Positions 23,637 to 24,771 of a stretch of 24,771 nucleotides of DNA are shown here, piece after piece. Under the pieces are notes generated by a model. The model searched no databases, was not told the origin of the DNA, and was given only the letters and a program-made list of their open reading frames with translations. This DNA comes from Actinomycetota bacterium (GTDB taxonomy: Bacteria > Actinomycetota > Thermoleophilia > Solirubrobacterales > Solirubrobacteraceae). A program made the translations under genes and the position numbers. The number at the start of each line of letters is the position of its first letter. Positions within the stretch are counted from its first letter, which is position 1. The DNA lies in NCBI GenBank assembly GCA_005888335.1, contig VAWY01000106.1, positions 1 to 24,771 on the forward strand, read 5' to 3'.

Positions 23637-24771
23637 ATGGCCGGACGCCGTGGACATCACCAGCGCCGCCCATTCCGCCGCGACCGCGGCGGGTGGCGAG
23701 CCTGCGCTGCGGCGGCCGTGATCGCGCTGGGGCTCGCGCCCAACGCCGGAGCGCAGAGCGTGTCGGCGGCAGGGGCGGTCCAGCAGGTGGTGCCTCCAGC
23801 CACGAGCTCGGTGCAGGCGAGCGCCTCGGCGCCAGCCGGCACCGTCCGGGCGGCCGCCGCTTCGGCCACGGGCAGGGTGTCCGAGGCGGCGGCGCCTGGT
23901 GCGGCGCTACCCACCACCGCACCGCACGCCGCGGCGGCGATCGCGACCGGGTTGCCGAACGGGGGCGAGCCGGTCGCCGAGACGGCCGAGCAGCCGGTCG
24001 CCGCGGTCACGGCGACGGCGCAGCACGCGATCGCACCCGCCACGGCGACGGCGCAGCACGCGATCGCACCCGTCACGGCGACGGCGCAGCGCGCGATCGC
24101 ACCCGTCACGGCGACGGCGCAGCACGCCGTCGCGCCGGCCAAGACGGCCGTCGACCAGACGACGGCCGCCCTTACCACCACCGTCCAGCGGGCCACCGCG
24201 CCGCTCACCACCGCCGTCGCCGTCGAGCACGCGACCGGCGTCTCCCAGCGCGCCACTGCCCCGCTCATCACCACCATCGGCCACGCCACCGGGGCGCCGA
24301 CCGCCACCGGTCAGCACGCGGTCGCCGGCCTGCCGGGAGCGACCGCTCCGCTCACCGGCGCCGTCGGTCACGCCGCCGCGCCTGTCGCCACGACGCTTCC
24401 GCAGGCGCTCGCCCCGCGACCGGGCATTGTCGGCGACGCCGCGCCGCTCGCCGGCACGATCGCGGCGGCGGGCCGGCCGATGGGCACCGGGGCGCCGGCG
24501 GCGGCGGGGTGGCTGCCGCCGGTCTTCAGGTCACCCGTGGGCGCCGTCGCCCACCCCGCCGCTGCGCGCCGCGCGGCGAGCGTCGCCGTGCGGACCACGC
24601 CGGGCGGCTCGCCGGCGCCTGTCCCGCCCGCCGGCCCGCCGCCACCCGCGGCGTCCAGCGCCGGGGGCGCGGGCTCGGCCGGCACGCTGCGGTATGCGCT
24701 GCTGGCCCTGCTGGTCGCCTCCGGGGTCTGCCGGGCGCCGCGTGCGGGGCGCCGCCGCTTCTTCATCCCGC
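23637..24771 (+). CDS. Secreted Ala/Thr/Pro-rich repeat protein, 3' end beyond window
   Basis: Starting at ATG 23637 behind a strong GGAGGGAGG site, the frame is open to the window end (378 codons). An Arg/His-rich start and hydrophobic core with an NAGA-type cleavage site (near residue 39) form a signal peptide. The mature chain is almost only Ala, Thr, Val, Pro, Gly, Gln and His. It contains four perfect-register 11-residue repeats like VTATAQHAIAP (24006-24137), then looser copies of ATAPL and VGHA. Near the end of the visible part lies a hydrophobic segment (TLRYALLALLVASGV) followed by basic residues (CRAPRAGRRRFF), which could be a membrane anchor. No enzymatic domain or LPXTG motif. 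It is probably a surface or wall-spanning stalk protein; I do not recognise a family. Confidence 0.65.
   Translation, partial: MAGRRGHHQRRPFRRDRGGWRACAAAAVIALGLAPNAGAQSVSAAGAVQQVVPPATSSVQASASAPAGTVRAAAASATGRVSEAAAPGAALPTTAPHAAAAIATGLPNGGEPVAETAEQPVAAVTATAQHAIAPATATAQHAIAPVTATAQRAIAPVTATAQHAVAPAKTAVDQTTAALTTTVQRATAPLTTAVAVEHATGVSQRATAPLITTIGHATGAPTATGQHAVAGLPGATAPLTGAVGHAAAPVATTLPQALAPRPGIVGDAAPLAGTIAAAGRPMGTGAPAAAGWLPPVFRSPVGAVAHPAAARRAASVAVRTTPGGSPAPVPPAGPPPPAASSAGGAGSAGTLRYALLALLVASGVCRAPRAGRRRFFIP
24006..24137 (+). repeat. Four 33-bp tandem repeats in frame
   Basis: Units at 24006-24038, 24039-24071, 24072-24104 and 24105-24137, each encoding (V/A)TATAQ(H/R)A(I/V)AP. The first three differ by only a few bases; the fourth is diverged at its 3' end. 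No spacers, so not a CRISPR array. Confidence 0.92.

Noticed and set aside
23506..23922. Upstream extension of the methyltransferase frame
   Set aside because: The extra N-terminus is Pro/Arg-rich, unlike the family, and overlaps the divergent secreted protein gene.
24006..24137. CRISPR-like direct repeats
   Set aside because: The units abut with no spacers and encode in-frame peptide repeats.
23657..24307. Minus-strand Ala/Val/Gly-rich frame over the repeat region
   Set aside because: It mirrors the tandem repeats of the plus-strand gene, which has a strong ribosome site and signal peptide.

Overview
This is a very GC-rich chromosomal window that reads as an actinomycete-type (Actinomycetota) chromosome. 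The phylum call rests on base composition, a ydaO/yuaA-type riboswitch in front of an Rpf-like cell-wall gene, a group III phosphofructokinase of the Amycolatopsis/Streptomyces type, and a GH57/methyltransferase pair laid out like mycobacterial Rv3031/Rv3030. A deep-branching class such as Thermoleophilia (Solirubrobacterales) is my best guess, but that is inference. I see no insertion sequence, prophage, tRNA, rRNA or CRISPR array. Coding density is high, with no gene-free stretch above about 200 bases.

Layout. Positions 1-4005 (minus) hold a membrane GGDEF-GAF-EAL protein, then a leader resembling a class I cyclic-di-GMP riboswitch, then a secreted S8 protease cut by the window edge. Positions 4083-6569 (minus) hold a small secreted protein, an acyl-CoA mutase large subunit whose two specificity residues match isobutyryl-CoA mutase rather than methylmalonyl-CoA mutase, and a cupredoxin overlapping the mutase by one base. 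Positions 6641-11650 hold an SDR protein, an acyl-CoA dehydrogenase, a membrane protein broken by an 8-bp tandem duplication, a HAD phosphatase and a thiolase. Positions 11707-16203 hold an M17 aminopeptidase and, on the other strand, a PPi-type phosphofructokinase followed by a NarL-type histidine kinase/regulator pair. Positions 16224-19736 hold a second acyl-CoA dehydrogenase, a GT-C-like membrane protein and the mutase chaperone MeaB.

Positions 19772-23505 contain a hexapeptide acyltransferase, an Rpf/transglycosylase-like wall protein behind a cyclic-di-AMP riboswitch, a GH57 glucan branching enzyme and a translationally coupled methyltransferase. The acyltransferase, branching enzyme and methyltransferase resemble the mycobacterial set for methylglucose lipopolysaccharide, a cytoplasmic polymethylated polysaccharide. 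The window ends in a secreted Ala/Thr/Pro-rich protein with 33-bp tandem repeats.

Themes. (1) Two different cyclic-dinucleotide riboswitches lie within 20 kb, each in front of an exported hydrolase; the c-di-GMP one directly follows a gene for c-di-GMP turnover. (2) The mutase, MeaB, two acyl-CoA dehydrogenases and a thiolase suggest branched-chain/short-chain acyl-CoA metabolism. (3) Divergent gene pairs are packed so tightly that minus-10-like hexamers lie 7-10 bases before the start codons, pointing to leaderless transcripts and two-way promoters.
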